A stretch of 64,000 bases of DNA from JACPYM01 sp963699175 (GTDB taxonomy: Bacteria; Acidobacteriota; Blastocatellia; RBC074), in the NCBI GenBank assembly GCA_963699175.1, contig OY969418.1:3720001-3784000 (forward strand), in the 5' to 3' direction. The position numbers and the translations under genes are program-made. Shown one piece after another: positions 27,795 to 36,791 of the stretch (its first letter is position 1; each line of letters starts with the position of its first letter). The notes under the pieces were generated by a model that saw only the letters and a program-made list of their open reading frames with translations, had not been told where the DNA came from and searched no databases.

Positions 27795-28187
27795 ATGGTT
27801 GAAGAAAATTACAAATCGCCGAATTATGAACCGCCCGGAAGTACCGAAGAACTATTGCGGCGATATGCTGAAGGAGAACGATACTTTGCAACGGTGGCCC
27901 TCGATAATTCCACTTACGATTTTCAGAATGCTGTTCTGGAAGGCGTGGATTTCTCCCACTCATTCATCACTGCAGATTTTCGCGGGGCCAATCTCAAGCG
28001 GAGCTCGTTTGTATCAGCAAACGTCAAGACTTGCGATTTCAGAAATGCAGATCTGGAAGGGGCCAACTTTTCGGGGGCAGCGTTAGAGGGTACCCAATTT
28101 GAGGGAGCAAACCTTGAAGGAGCGCGATTCGACGGCGCAGGCTGCTATAGCTACATGATGAAGTCGGATGAAAGGCCGTGGTGGTAA
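27795..28187 (+). CDS. Pentapeptide-repeat protein
   Basis: 130 residues from the ATG at 27795, where GGGGAG lies 5 bases upstream. From about residue 50 the sequence falls into A(D/N)L/F-x-x units (FRGANLKRSSFVSANV, FRNADLEGANFSGAAL, FEGANLEGARFDGAG), about twelve in all. These form a right-handed quadrilateral beta-helix. Cytosolic. Function is unknown; some family members mimic DNA and protect gyrase, but most have no known role. Confidence 0.85.
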   Translation: MVEENYKSPNYEPPGSTEELLRRYAEGERYFATVALDNSTYDFQNAVLEGVDFSHSFITADFRGANLKRSSFVSANVKTCDFRNADLEGANFSGAALEGTQFEGANLEGARFDGAGCYSYMMKSDERPWW

Positions 28188-28317
28188 AGACGCCACTTAA
28201 CGCATCATTCAGCCATTCGCCTTTTCCTTGCCGAGCCAGCCCACGTCTGCCAGAATGCCCGCATTGTCCGAGTAGTTGCAGAACCATTCAATCAACAATT
28301 CAACCCAGGAGGGACTT

Positions 28318-29037
28318 ATGAAATCGAGGTTTGTGACTTTGTGTGCCGTCTGCTGTCTCGTCGCGCTGACGGTCAACGCGCAAGGCAAGCTGAGCGCTTC
28401 AAGCGATACCGTCAAACAAGCGAACAAAGCGGCGAACGTCTTCAAAGAGATTATGGACATTCCCGAAAAGAGTATCCCGGAAACGATTCTTGATAAGGCC
28501 AAATGCGTGGCGGTCTTTCCCCAAGTCATCAAGGCCGGGTTCGTGATCGGTGGACGCGGCGGACGTGGCGTTGCCAGTTGTCGCACGGCTTCGGGCTGGA
28601 GCGCGCCAGCTTACTTCGATATGAAGGGCGGCAGCTTCGGTCTGCAAATCGGTGCGCAGGCAACCGATTTCGTGCTGATTTTTATGAACGACAAGGGGAT
28701 GAGCAGTCTGTTGAAGAACAAGTTCGAGATGGGCGGCGATGCTTCCGTCGCGGCTGGGCCAGTCGGCAGGCAGGCTGGCGCTTCGACCGATCTATATCTC
28801 AACTCGGAGATTCTTTCTTACTCGCGCAGCAAAGGTCTGTTTGCCGGTCTCGAACTTAAAGGCACGGTCATCTCGGTTGACAACAGTGATATGAAGGAAG
28901 CCTACGGCGATGAGAACTCGGCGGAAGCCGTGTTGAAAGGCTCGAAAGCCGGGCCGGCGTTAGTCAAAGTCTACCCGGACACGCTGGCGCGTTATACGAA
29001 AAAGTCCGTCGGAATGGTCAGAGGTAAGAAGCGGTAA
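28318..29037 (+). CDS. Secreted YSC84/SYLF-domain lipid-binding protein
   Basis: 239 residues from the ATG at 28318; CAGGAGG sits 5 bases upstream, a strong site, so the longer frame was rejected. A signal peptide (about 1-21) is followed by a SYLF domain. Typical motifs are ILDKAKCVAVFP, GGRGGRGVASCR, PAYFDMKGGSFGLQIGAQ, LIFMNDKGMSSLL and SYSRSKGLFAGLEL. SYLF domains bind phosphoinositides in eukaryotes; bacterial members are periplasmic or outer-membrane proteins of unclear role. Stands alone. Confidence 0.88.
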   Translation: MKSRFVTLCAVCCLVALTVNAQGKLSASSDTVKQANKAANVFKEIMDIPEKSIPETILDKAKCVAVFPQVIKAGFVIGGRGGRGVASCRTASGWSAPAYFDMKGGSFGLQIGAQATDFVLIFMNDKGMSSLLKNKFEMGGDASVAAGPVGRQAGASTDLYLNSEILSYSRSKGLFAGLELKGTVISVDNSDMKEAYGDENSAEAVLKGSKAGPALVKVYPDTLARYTKKSVGMVRGKKR

Positions 29038-29077
29038 TCACCCGGCGGCATTCCCTGCTTGCCTGTAAAGAAAGCTA

Positions 29078-29142
29078 ACGCCTGCTGTCTGACTTCTGCG
29101 GCTTGAATTCCTCCAACCAATCAAGCACCAGACAGCAGGCGT
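29078..29142. repeat. Inverted repeat between convergent genes
   Basis: Perfect 14-base arms at 29078-29091 and 29129-29142, with a 37-base loop, lie between the SYLF gene and the convergent HEAT gene. It could stop transcription from both sides, or be another dispersed palindrome. No T tract follows. Confidence 0.6.
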
Positions 29143-29225
29143 CAACGAAAGAGCGGCGCTGCTCCATTTGTCCGCTCTTCCATCACAGCGGTTTTGCCCC
29201 GCTGCAATTCCCTTGCCTTCCCTGC

Positions 29226-30524
29226 CTAATCCCCCTCATTACGCCAAACGAAGTTGAAATCACCCGGCGCAACGACGCTTACGCTGCGACTGGATAAGCG
29301 GCGAATCGCGGCCTGGCGCAGCTTCGGGCTGGGATCGTCTTTGGCGATCTTCTGTAGCTTATCCGCCGCCTTGCGACTGTCGCTGCGCGCGAGCGACATG
29401 ATCACTTCTTCTTTCACCGCTTCGACGGTGCTGCTGTCGTAGAGTTCGATCAACAGGTTGAGTTGCTCATCCTCTTTACCAACGCTCAAGCGCCGCACCG
29501 CCGTACGTTGCAACTCGGGCGTGTTGCCCGTCTTGGCAATCGCCACCAGCCGTCTGAACACTTTTTCGTTCTTCCCTTCGTTGGTTGAAACGTGCTGGAG
29601 GATCTCGCGCTGCAAGTTCACGTCGTTCAAGCTGTCGTAGATTTCAAACAGCCGATCCGCTACGGCTTCATTGCGAGAGCTAAAGCTGGCAATGCGCCGC
29701 ACGGCTTCGGCGCGTACGTCGTTCGTCTCACTCGACTTCGCAATCGCGGTCAACCGATCCAGCGCGCGTTTGTCCAGGTTGCGCCCGTCGGCGTAGCCGT
29801 AGGCCCGCACAATCTCGCGCTTGTTCTGCGTGGTGGCCGTGTTGAAGAGTTTGTCGAGCACGTCCAGGCTCTGGTTCGTAGCGATCTGGCCGAGGCTCGA
29901 AATCGCGGTGCGTTGCAGGTCAGGATGCGTCTCTTTCACCGCCATCTCTTCCAGCAGCGGCACAGCGCGCGGGCTGGTGTGATAGCTGATGATGCGCAAC
30001 GCGCTGCGGCTCAGGACGCGCTCGCTGGCCTTATCGCTGGTTTGATTCAGACCGGCGCGCAACAGCGTTTCCAGAAAGGCCACGCTCTGTCCAGCTTCGA
30101 TGTCGCCGAGCCAGTAGACCGGGCGGTTTTCAAACTTGTATGGCTCGGTGATGTTGAGCGTCTTGGCGCGGATGAAGACCGGCTTCGCACCTTTCGTGTC
30201 GGTCAAAAAGAAAACTGCTGCCCCCGCCGGGTCGTCGCGTTTTTCCAAGCGGATGCCGTCGCCGTCGTAATAGATCCAGCCGGAATTCTGCCCGAAGCGC
30301 GCGTTCTCGTGCACCGGAAGGTGATAGGCCAGCCAGACTGAATCGCCCTGGCGCGTGGCTTTGAACATTTGCGCGGCACGCTCGATCTTTTCGTTGAGAC
30401 TTGCGCCGTCCACATTGATGAAATCGGCCCGCGTGTAAACGCGCGTTGCTTGGCTTTGCGCATTGGCAAATCCGGCGCAGGCCAGCACCAAGAGCGTTGA
30501 AGTAAGTACTGCTTGACGTAACAT
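29226..30524 (-). CDS. Secreted HEAT-repeat protein
   Basis: 432 residues from the ATG at 30524, where GAGGAG lies upstream; an in-frame start 30 bases earlier was rejected. A signal peptide (about 1-23) precedes an N-terminal domain (WLAYHLPVHENARFG and similar). From about residue 150 the sequence is HEAT repeats: units such as PDLQRTAISSLGQIATNQSL and PELQRTAVRRLSVGKEDEQ, about eight in number. Probably a periplasmic scaffold. It is the last gene of the minus-strand blaI cluster and shares its repeat type with the M56 protein. Confidence 0.78.
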   Translation of the reverse strand: MLRQAVLTSTLLVLACAGFANAQSQATRVYTRADFINVDGASLNEKIERAAQMFKATRQGDSVWLAYHLPVHENARFGQNSGWIYYDGDGIRLEKRDDPAGAAVFFLTDTKGAKPVFIRAKTLNITEPYKFENRPVYWLGDIEAGQSVAFLETLLRAGLNQTSDKASERVLSRSALRIISYHTSPRAVPLLEEMAVKETHPDLQRTAISSLGQIATNQSLDVLDKLFNTATTQNKREIVRAYGYADGRNLDKRALDRLTAIAKSSETNDVRAEAVRRIASFSSRNEAVADRLFEIYDSLNDVNLQREILQHVSTNEGKNEKVFRRLVAIAKTGNTPELQRTAVRRLSVGKEDEQLNLLIELYDSSTVEAVKEEVIMSLARSDSRKAADKLQKIAKDDPSPKLRQAAIRRLSSRSVSVVAPGDFNFVWRNEGD

Positions 30525-30548
30525 AGAAAAACTCCTCAAAAGAATGTC

Positions 30549-30633
30549 CGACAAGCTGCCAGCTTGTCGCAGTCTTGACTAGCGAATCACTGGTTTTCAC
30601 CGAAAGCCTGCGACAAGCTGGCAGCTTGTCGCA
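30549..30633. repeat. Two copies of a near-perfect palindrome (GACAAGCTGSCAGCTTGTC)
   Basis: Palindromes at 30549-30569 and 30609-30633 share the core GACAAGCTG/CAGCTTGTC around a single central base and together form a larger inverted pair. They lie between two co-directional genes of the blaI cluster. Such palindromes are typical of dispersed REP-like elements and may also modulate mRNA between the genes. Confidence 0.8.
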
Positions 30634-30726
30634 CTCTGCGCTTCCGCGTAGACACACGACGAGCGGCAAAGGCGGCAATCCGGAGCCTTCGCGCCGTGTC
30701 GTGTAGCTGGGTGGATTGATAACAGG

Positions 30727-32694
30727 CTATTGTGCCTGTGAAACCTGTTTCGGCTCGATGAGCGTGGCGGCCAGTGCGATCACGGCCGTATATCTAAATG
30801 GTTTTTGTTCGATTGATTGAGCCAGCAACAAGGCCCGCTCGAAATCTGTGCGCGCCAGCACAGTCAGCGTTTTGCCCAGATCGAAAGCTTCGACAGAATT
30901 GACGTTGGTGTTCGCGCCACGCCCACCGCGTAGCGCAAGCACACGCACCAACTGCGTTTGATCGGGCTTGTAGTTGGGAACCTTGTTGGCCGTCTTGATC
31001 GCTTCCGTCACCAATTCAAAGCCGCGCACCGGATTGATCGTGGCGTAAATATTGGTGAGGCCGAGCAACGCGCGCAGCTTCTCTGCCGTATCTTCCGCCT
31101 TGGTGGCGAAGGTGGCAGCCTCTTCCAACATTTCGACGGCGCGCGAGCGTTCCTGCCCTTTGAGCGCGGCGGCGGCAATCTGGAAATAGAGATAAGCGCG
31201 TTGGTCGGTGGCTTCAACGTCTTGCGCGTAGCGCCGCGCGTCTTCGAAGCGCTTTTCATTCGTTGCCCGGTTCGCCGCGTCAAAGCAAACCCAAGAACGC
31301 ACGGTGCGCCGGTAAGTCAGATCGGAAATCTTATCCACCAGGCTCAGCGCGCGGTCTATATCGTCACGGCTGACCTGCATGGCGGCTTGCATATACAGGT
31401 CATCGCGTTCGACCGGATTGGTAGATCTCTCGGCGCGGTCTTGTAGATCTTTGGCGCGGTCGGAGATTTGCCCCGGCACAGGTCCTTTGGTCTCGCGCGC
31501 CATCTCTTTCAAAGTCTCGTCAATGCCGCCGCGTTGCTGCTCAGCAGCGAGTCCGAACAAACGACCGGCCAGCGCTTGCCATTCTTCGAGCGCGGTAGGC
31601 TGGTACTGCGCTATCTTCGGCTCCAACACGCGGGTGGCAAAGAGCGCCGTGCCAACGCGCGGGCCAGCGTCAGGCGATTGCGATGGATTGAGTTCCGCCG
31701 CGCGCGCAACCACGACCATAGCCGTAGCCAGGAAGCGCTGGATGACTGCCGGATCGGCTTGCCAGTTTTGTGGGACACCGAAGCCGTAGGAATTGGTGCC
31801 TTGCCCCTCACTCACCCAGACGCGATTTTCGCCGAACGGATAAGCCGAAAGCAGCAATAACTGTCCAGCATGTGGCTGCGGGTTGGCGGCAAGCTGCGCG
31901 AGCGCCCCCACGTAGATTTCATCCGCCGCCTTGCGGTCACGCCGTGCAAGCTCTGGCAAGAACGAAGGCGCGCTTTGCGGCACACCGACGGCGAACGCGC
32001 GCTGGATCAGTTGCAGCGCCGTCTTCATATCGGTTTCGAGCAGCGAACGCGCCGCTTGCAGCAGGTCGCCGGACGTTGGGTCGGTCTGCCCGAAAAGCCG
32101 CTGGCTGCCCGTGTCTTGCTTATTTTGAAGCTGATTTTTCTGCAGGCGGCGCTCTGCCGTTTCGCGCTTCTTCTCTTCGACGTAGCGCTCGGTCAGCTTC
32201 TTCGAGAGTTCACCATCGTGGCGGCCCAGCATACGAATGACTTCCAACCGCATATCTGCGCGACCGACGGACGAACTGGCCGAGACGCGCTCGACGTTGT
32301 CGTCTTTGGTATCGCGGTAATGCGCAATCGCTGTGTCGAAGGCCTTCTCGAAAAGCTCGCGGGCGCCGCTCGGATCGTGTTTCCACAGGAGGTCGGCGGC
32401 CAGCGCCTGCACGCGCGCGGCGCTACGTTTGTCCTCAAAACCGCTGGCCTCCTGCGCGGCTTCCCGCACGAGACCGAGACCACGCTGCTGTCGTTCTGCG
32501 ACGAATCCGGCTTCAGTTTCTTTGTTCTCTTTATCCTCTGCCCCTTTCGCTTCAGCAGCAGGTTTGGCAGCGGGCTTTTCAGCCGCGACTTTGCCCGGCA
32601 GTGTGTTCGGAGGAGTCTGTTTGGTCTGTGCAGCCGCGGCCAGCGCCAGCGCCACAGACAAGCCCGAAATTGTGAGCGAATGCAGAAGCTTCAT
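30727..32694 (-). CDS. Large secreted helical-repeat protein, hypothetical
   Basis: 655 residues from the ATG at 32694 (AGGTAAAGG upstream; the TTG 18 bases earlier is less likely). A signal peptide (about 1-22) is followed by a Lys/Ala/Pro/Glu-rich tether (about 25-65). The remainder is alpha-helical repeat: ALAADLLWKHDPSGARELFE, FEDARRYAQDVEATDQRAYL and AVEMLEEAATFATKAEDTAE resemble TPR-like units. No enzyme motif is visible. It lies between the M56 gene and the secreted HEAT gene, all on one strand, and is probably part of that regulon. Confidence 0.7.
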   Translation of the reverse strand: MKLLHSLTISGLSVALALAAAAQTKQTPPNTLPGKVAAEKPAAKPAAEAKGAEDKENKETEAGFVAERQQRGLGLVREAAQEASGFEDKRSAARVQALAADLLWKHDPSGARELFEKAFDTAIAHYRDTKDDNVERVSASSSVGRADMRLEVIRMLGRHDGELSKKLTERYVEEKKRETAERRLQKNQLQNKQDTGSQRLFGQTDPTSGDLLQAARSLLETDMKTALQLIQRAFAVGVPQSAPSFLPELARRDRKAADEIYVGALAQLAANPQPHAGQLLLLSAYPFGENRVWVSEGQGTNSYGFGVPQNWQADPAVIQRFLATAMVVVARAAELNPSQSPDAGPRVGTALFATRVLEPKIAQYQPTALEEWQALAGRLFGLAAEQQRGGIDETLKEMARETKGPVPGQISDRAKDLQDRAERSTNPVERDDLYMQAAMQVSRDDIDRALSLVDKISDLTYRRTVRSWVCFDAANRATNEKRFEDARRYAQDVEATDQRAYLYFQIAAAALKGQERSRAVEMLEEAATFATKAEDTAEKLRALLGLTNIYATINPVRGFELVTEAIKTANKVPNYKPDQTQLVRVLALRGGRGANTNVNSVEAFDLGKTLTVLARTDFERALLLAQSIEQKPFRYTAVIALAATLIEPKQVSQAQ

Positions 32695-32715
32695 AACCTT
32701 TACCTCAAGCAATGC

Positions 32716-32774
32716 CCGCCGCAGATTCCGCTGATTTAAGTTGAGCAGCGTTTGTCAGCGAAAATCTGCGGCGG
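32716..32774. repeat. Inverted repeat after the M56 gene
   Basis: Arms 32716-32734 and 32755-32774 pair over 18 bases with a small internal bulge, around a 20-base loop. It lies between the stop of the M56 gene and the start of the next gene. It resembles the CTGCGGC-type dispersed palindromes common in some soil bacteria. Confidence 0.7.
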
Positions 32775-32813
32775 CCCTTCGTTATCAAAGGAGGCCCACC
32801 GCAGGCGTCCAGT

Positions 32814-35537
32814 TTAGCGCGTCGAGGTTGCAGCAGTAGTAGCAATCGCGGGCTTAACGACTCTCTGGCCCTTGTCCCGCTCCGGTTTCGCTACCGGCTG
32901 GGGCGCTTGATCGGGTTGTGGCGTTTGCTCGTCGCGATAGCGATACACTCTTGGAGCAGGCTGCTCACGCAACCGCTCTTGCAAGTCACGCATCTGCTCG
33001 CGGGTGCGCTCACTCGCTTCGCGCGCCCGTCGTTGCAGGTCTTCCAACTGTTGCTTGTTCAACTCGAACGCCTTGCCGTCAAAATCAAACTTCATTTTCT
33101 CGTTCAGCTCACGCGCCCGCTCTTGCATTTCGCGTGTGCGTTCGAGCAATTTGTTGAGCTGTTCCTGATTCAAATCAAAATGTTTGCCGTCGAAGTCAAA
33201 CTGCATGTGCTCCTTGAATTCACGCAGCCGCTCGTTCCACTCCTCGTTATTGACCCTAGGCGTGGCGAAAACGCGCGGTGTAGGTGTAGTAGGTTGCAAC
33301 AAACCTTGCCGATTACCTTCAGCGAAGTTTAGATAGAGGCGGCTGTCAATCTCATAGATGCTGCGGATGGCCGCCTGGCGCAGCACCGGGTCGGTGTCGT
33401 TCTTGGCAATGCTCATCAGCTTGTCTATGGCCTTCTTGCTCTTGTTGTAAGCCAGCGAGCGAATGACGCGCTGCTTCAACTTCGCGTCTTGCAAACCGTC
33501 GTAGATTTGAATCAACTGGTCTGCGCCCTCGTCGCCTTTGACATAAGCCAATTGGCTCAGCGCGCGGCCCAGCAACTCTTCGTTCTTTTCAGTCTTGGCG
33601 ATCTGGACGAGCTTGGCGATAGCCTTGCTGTTATCGCCGTTGCGGCGCATCAGGTAGCCCAGGATTTCACTCTTCAGCTTCACATCGGTGACGCCATCAT
33701 AAAGCTGGAGCAGCGTGTTGATCGCGGCATCGCTGCGTACACGAGCAATACCTTGCAAAGCCTCGCGGCGCACGTTCGCATCGGCATCACGCTTGACGAT
33801 GTCGGAGAGCAAGCTGAGCAGTTCGCTTTCAGGAATCGTCGGCGTTTTGTTGGCGCTGGCTTGCGCATCTTGCCAACCAACCCCAGCGGCCAAAGGCGCC
33901 AACGGCGTGGGCGTCGCCCAGGTTGGTGGGAAAAGACCATCAATCGCAACTGGCGCGAGCAGGGAACCTGGCGATGGCGGCGGCGTGCGCTCCCAATCCT
34001 GCAATGAGGTCAAGCCTTCACCAACAAGCTGTGCCGGCAACGGCGCCAATACGGGCGACCCGTGCAGTTCCATCACTTCAGCGCCTGCCACGATAGCCGG
34101 CAATGGCGTAAGCTCGTCAAAATCCGGCAAGAGCACGTGTGGCTCGACTGGTTCGACGGGCAAGGCAACCACAGCGCTCGGCGTCCTAGGCTGCGCGGGC
34201 CTCGGCTCTTGCGCTTTGCTCTTGGCAGGCTTTTGCGCGAGCGGCACGGCAATCACTGGCGAGAGCGTGCTGAAGGCAAAGACGAAGAGAAAGGCCAAAC
34301 CAATGGCGTAGATCAATGCGGGCTTCGACACAGAAGTCGTCGCATTGCGGTCACGATTCAGGATCATTTCAACCCTCCTAGAGATGATGTGTTTTCCAAA
34401 CAAAATTCCCGTAGCGGCGGCGAGCGGTTTGCTCTCGCTCAATAATTCGACCAGCTTGGCCAGACAACTCGCGTAACGGCGCGGCTCTCCGGTGAGCTTC
34501 ACGGCCCAATCGTCGCAGGCCAATTCGCGTTCGATGACCAACTGCTTGTTGATGAACCAGACTGCCGGATGGAAGAAGAAAAGCGCCTGCACGACGCGCT
34601 GAATAAAGTTGGTCGCGTAATCCCAACGCTTGATGTGGGCCATCTCGTGCGCGATGACGCTGTCGCACTCAACGGTCGAAAGGCTTTCGAGCAAGTCCGG
34701 CGGCAGCACGATCAGCGGATGCAGCCAGCCAATCGTCATCGGCATCTTCACGTCTTCAGCCGTAAACAGCCCAACCCGTCGCCGTATGCCGAAGCGCGCG
34801 CTCAGCCGTCGCATTCGCTCGTTCAACCCAGTTGGCACAGCGGCGAGTTGGCGACGCAGCCGGAAAAGGAAGAGATAGCTGCGCGCAATGCGCCCGCACA
34901 TCAACACACAAACCAGCAACCATACGGCAGCCAGCAGGAGCGGCGCGCGACCATTCAGGAAGCGTATGACAAACTGGCCGGGCAGGCTCAAGAATCTACC
35001 ACTCAACCCACCTCTAAGCACTGCCCAGTTCTGCGCTGCCACTGGCGGATCATCAACGCCCGCGCCCGGCAATTCTTCCGGCAATCTAGTGGCGAGGTTG
35101 TCACGAGCGATTGGCGCATTCGCAAAAACAGCAGGTGGCGCTGATACAGTAATCACACTCTCTTTGCGCTGTTTGACCGGCAAAGCAAAATGTTTGACTG
35201 GTGAGCTAAGCGGCATCACCTCATCGCGCCAGTCAGGTAGCACGATAAGTTTGTCTGTCGTAACACTTGTCGTCGTTGGCAGCGCAGTAGCTGAAGCTAA
35301 CTGTAAGGCTCTTTGTGGCGGCTTTGGCGAAATGGTCAGCGCCAGCACGGGCAACAACCCAATCGTCACTAGGCTCACCAACCAGACAGCGTGGCGCGTG
35401 GTGGCGCTCACCTGACCAATCACGCGCAGCAACAACCACACCAACGCGGCGATCAATAACCCTTGCCACAGACTGTTGAGCAGCGCCTGCAAGATTAGCC
35501 TGGCGAGCGGGTCAAGGGATTCGAGCAACAGGTTCAT
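32814..35537 (-). CDS. BlaR1-like M56 metallopeptidase fused to HEAT repeats and a coiled coil
   Basis: 907 residues from the ATG at 35537, with GGAGG upstream. Membrane helices lie near 12-40, 50-70 and 205-230. The zinc site HEMAH is at 297-301 (SVIAHEMAHIKRWDY), followed by ERELACDDWA with the third ligand, and another helix near 408-430. A Pro-rich stretch leads to HEAT repeats (about 590-720). Then come two FDFDGK-x-F-x-LN units embedded in a Glu/Arg-rich coiled coil (about 790-880). M56 proteins sense signals and cleave BlaI-type repressors. In BlaR1 the sensor domain is a penicillin-binding fold; here HEAT repeats occupy that place. blaI lies 104 bases upstream. Confidence 0.88.
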   Translation of the reverse strand: MNLLLESLDPLARLILQALLNSLWQGLLIAALVWLLLRVIGQVSATTRHAVWLVSLVTIGLLPVLALTISPKPPQRALQLASATALPTTTSVTTDKLIVLPDWRDEVMPLSSPVKHFALPVKQRKESVITVSAPPAVFANAPIARDNLATRLPEELPGAGVDDPPVAAQNWAVLRGGLSGRFLSLPGQFVIRFLNGRAPLLLAAVWLLVCVLMCGRIARSYLFLFRLRRQLAAVPTGLNERMRRLSARFGIRRRVGLFTAEDVKMPMTIGWLHPLIVLPPDLLESLSTVECDSVIAHEMAHIKRWDYATNFIQRVVQALFFFHPAVWFINKQLVIERELACDDWAVKLTGEPRRYASCLAKLVELLSESKPLAAATGILFGKHIISRRVEMILNRDRNATTSVSKPALIYAIGLAFLFVFAFSTLSPVIAVPLAQKPAKSKAQEPRPAQPRTPSAVVALPVEPVEPHVLLPDFDELTPLPAIVAGAEVMELHGSPVLAPLPAQLVGEGLTSLQDWERTPPPSPGSLLAPVAIDGLFPPTWATPTPLAPLAAGVGWQDAQASANKTPTIPESELLSLLSDIVKRDADANVRREALQGIARVRSDAAINTLLQLYDGVTDVKLKSEILGYLMRRNGDNSKAIAKLVQIAKTEKNEELLGRALSQLAYVKGDEGADQLIQIYDGLQDAKLKQRVIRSLAYNKSKKAIDKLMSIAKNDTDPVLRQAAIRSIYEIDSRLYLNFAEGNRQGLLQPTTPTPRVFATPRVNNEEWNERLREFKEHMQFDFDGKHFDLNQEQLNKLLERTREMQERARELNEKMKFDFDGKAFELNKQQLEDLQRRAREASERTREQMRDLQERLREQPAPRVYRYRDEQTPQPDQAPQPVAKPERDKGQRVVKPAIATTAATSTR

Positions 35538-35641
35538 GGTGTCCTCCAAATCTGAGGCCAAGTCTTTGAAAGTCTGTTTGTTTTACTGCTTAAAAAACTG
35601 GTTTGAGAGTATCCGGCAGATAACATATTTGCCGGACTCGG

Positions 35642-36016
35642 CTACGACGATTTCTCGATCATGCGTTTGAGGCGGCTGACCTCTTCAGGCCCCACCTCTT
35701 CGTGTTCGAGCAGATTTACGACCAGTAACTCCGGCGAGTTGTCGAAAAATCGCCGCAGCAGATAACCGATCACGCTCTTCTGCGCCTGCTGGCGATCCAC
35801 CAGCGGGCGGTAGATGAAAGCCCGGCCCTCCTTCTCGTGCGTCACGTAAGCTTTCTGTTCCAGGATGCGCATCATCGTTAGCACTGAGCTGTAGGCTAGC
35901 CGCTCTTCCGGCAAAGCCTCGACAATCTCGGCCACCGTGGCCTGGCCACGATCCCAGAGCACATCCATCAATTCCAACTCGACCTCGGTCAAGGTTGGCG
36001 ATTTCCTGCGCGCCAA
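35642..36016 (-). CDS. BlaI/MecI/CopY-family repressor
   Basis: About 124 residues from a TTG at 36016, where AGGAGG lies 8 bases upstream; a GTG at 36025 is in frame but overlaps the Shine-Dalgarno. An N-terminal winged helix (LTEVELELMDVLWDRGQATVAEIVEAL, given here only as its ends LTEVELEL and AEIVEAL) reads DNA. The segment AYSSVLTMMRILEQKAYV is the recognition region, and a C-terminal helical part makes the dimer. Family repressors bind inverted repeats and are cleaved on command of an M56 peptidase, which is the next gene. Confidence 0.9.
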   Translation of the reverse strand: MARRKSPTLTEVELELMDVLWDRGQATVAEIVEALPEERLAYSSVLTMMRILEQKAYVTHEKEGRAFIYRPLVDRQQAQKSVIGYLLRRFFDNSPELLVVNLLEHEEVGPEEVSRLKRMIEKSS

Positions 36017-36043
36017 GTGAGTCACCTCCTTGTGGTGGAATGT

Positions 36044-36112
36044 ATCTACTAAAGAATTCGTCGCGAAGCTTACGCGCAGCCTGCAAGACTGTCAATTAAA
36101 AAATTAGTAGAT
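36044..36112 (-). promoter_or_regulatory. blaI promoter flanked by two operator-like half-sites
   Basis: On the minus strand TTGACA (36090-36095) and TAAGCT (36067-36072) are separated by exactly 17 bases. ATCTACTAA overlaps the upstream side (complement at 36104-36112), and TTTAGTAGAT (36044-36053) lies downstream of the -10. The two motifs are inverted copies of one 9-base word, TTAGTAGAT. This suits autoregulation by BlaI. Confidence 0.7.
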
Positions 36113-36350
36113 GGCAAAAAAGTTGTCGCGCGTATGGAGGGGTGGCTGGTGGGAATCAAGTCTGTTGTTTTGGCTCAATCAATTTGGAAAGCTCTTGATG
36201 CAACTTGGGGGCTACTTAAAGCCACGCTTGACAGCCTTCGCTAATATCGGATACTTTTGCTGTTTGCCAGCCCAACAATTTTTTGTCCATGAGTATGGCA
36301 AGGGGCTTGGCAGTAATCTTTACGATTCATTGTCCAAAGGAGAGGTCAAC

Positions 36351-36566
36351 GTGAAAGAAAAAATTCATCCCAAGTACCAGGAGTGCCACGTCGTTTGCGC
36401 CTGTGGTTCGTCGTGGACGACGCGCTCGACCAAGAGCGAACTCCACGTCGAAATTTGTTCCGTCTGCCACCCGTTCTACACCGGCAAACAAAAGCTGGTA
36501 GACACGGCGGGCCGCGTCGAACGCTTTCAGAGGCGTTACGCCAAAAAGACTGAGCCGACGGCCTAA
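36351..36566 (+). CDS. rpmE: 50S ribosomal protein L31
   Basis: 71 residues starting at a GTG at 36351 with AAAGGAGAGG upstream. It begins MKEKIHPKYQECHVVCACG, the standard L31 opening. The four Cys of the zinc-binding form are present (VVCACG and ICSVCHPF), followed by FYTGKQKLVDTAGRVERFQRRY. A structural protein of the large subunit near the central protuberance. The longer in-frame open frame reaching back to 36111 has no ribosome site and is not part of the gene. Confidence 0.96.
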   Translation: MKEKIHPKYQECHVVCACGSSWTTRSTKSELHVEICSVCHPFYTGKQKLVDTAGRVERFQRRYAKKTEPTA

Positions 36567-36682
36567 AGCATTTTTGCTGATTGTCATGAGACAGAGTTTG
36601 CCAAACACTACCACCGGCTTGAGCGCCGCTACGCGCCAGACGGTGAGGGTGTGTGTGCATTTGTAGCAAAGAACCATTCAAT

Positions 36683-36751
36683 GGCCACAGCGCATCCCCT
36701 GGCGGCTTGCAGGTCACAACCTGCGCAGCTTTGCGGTTTGCGGCTGTGGCT
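36683..36751. repeat. Nested fold-back sequence between rpmE and the DUF1385 gene
   Basis: Outer arms 36683-36694 and 36739-36751 pair imperfectly. Inner arms 36705-36714 and 36719-36729 pair over about 10 bases around a CACA loop. The run TTTAATTTTT follows, so it may also serve as the rpmE terminator. Confidence 0.45.
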
Positions 36752-36791
36752 TTAATTTTTGGGGCGTTTTCTAGGCAGTTAAGGAGCAGTG

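Noticed and set aside
26755..27963. 402-codon open frame opposite nagA
   Set aside because: It is antisense to a clear enzyme gene, is Arg/His/Ser-rich without domain motifs, and reflects the GC-rich third codon position.
30549..30633. Insertion-sequence terminal repeats
   Set aside because: The palindromes flank only about 40 bases, with no transposase and no target duplication visible.
31870..32739. 289-codon open frame opposite the secreted helical-repeat gene
   Set aside because: The opposite strand has a signal peptide and regular helical repeats; this frame has neither motifs nor a ribosome site.
36111..36350. N-terminal extension of L31
   Set aside because: L31 starts at the GTG at 36351 with a good ribosome site. 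The extension overlaps the blaI operator region and would give an abnormal protein.
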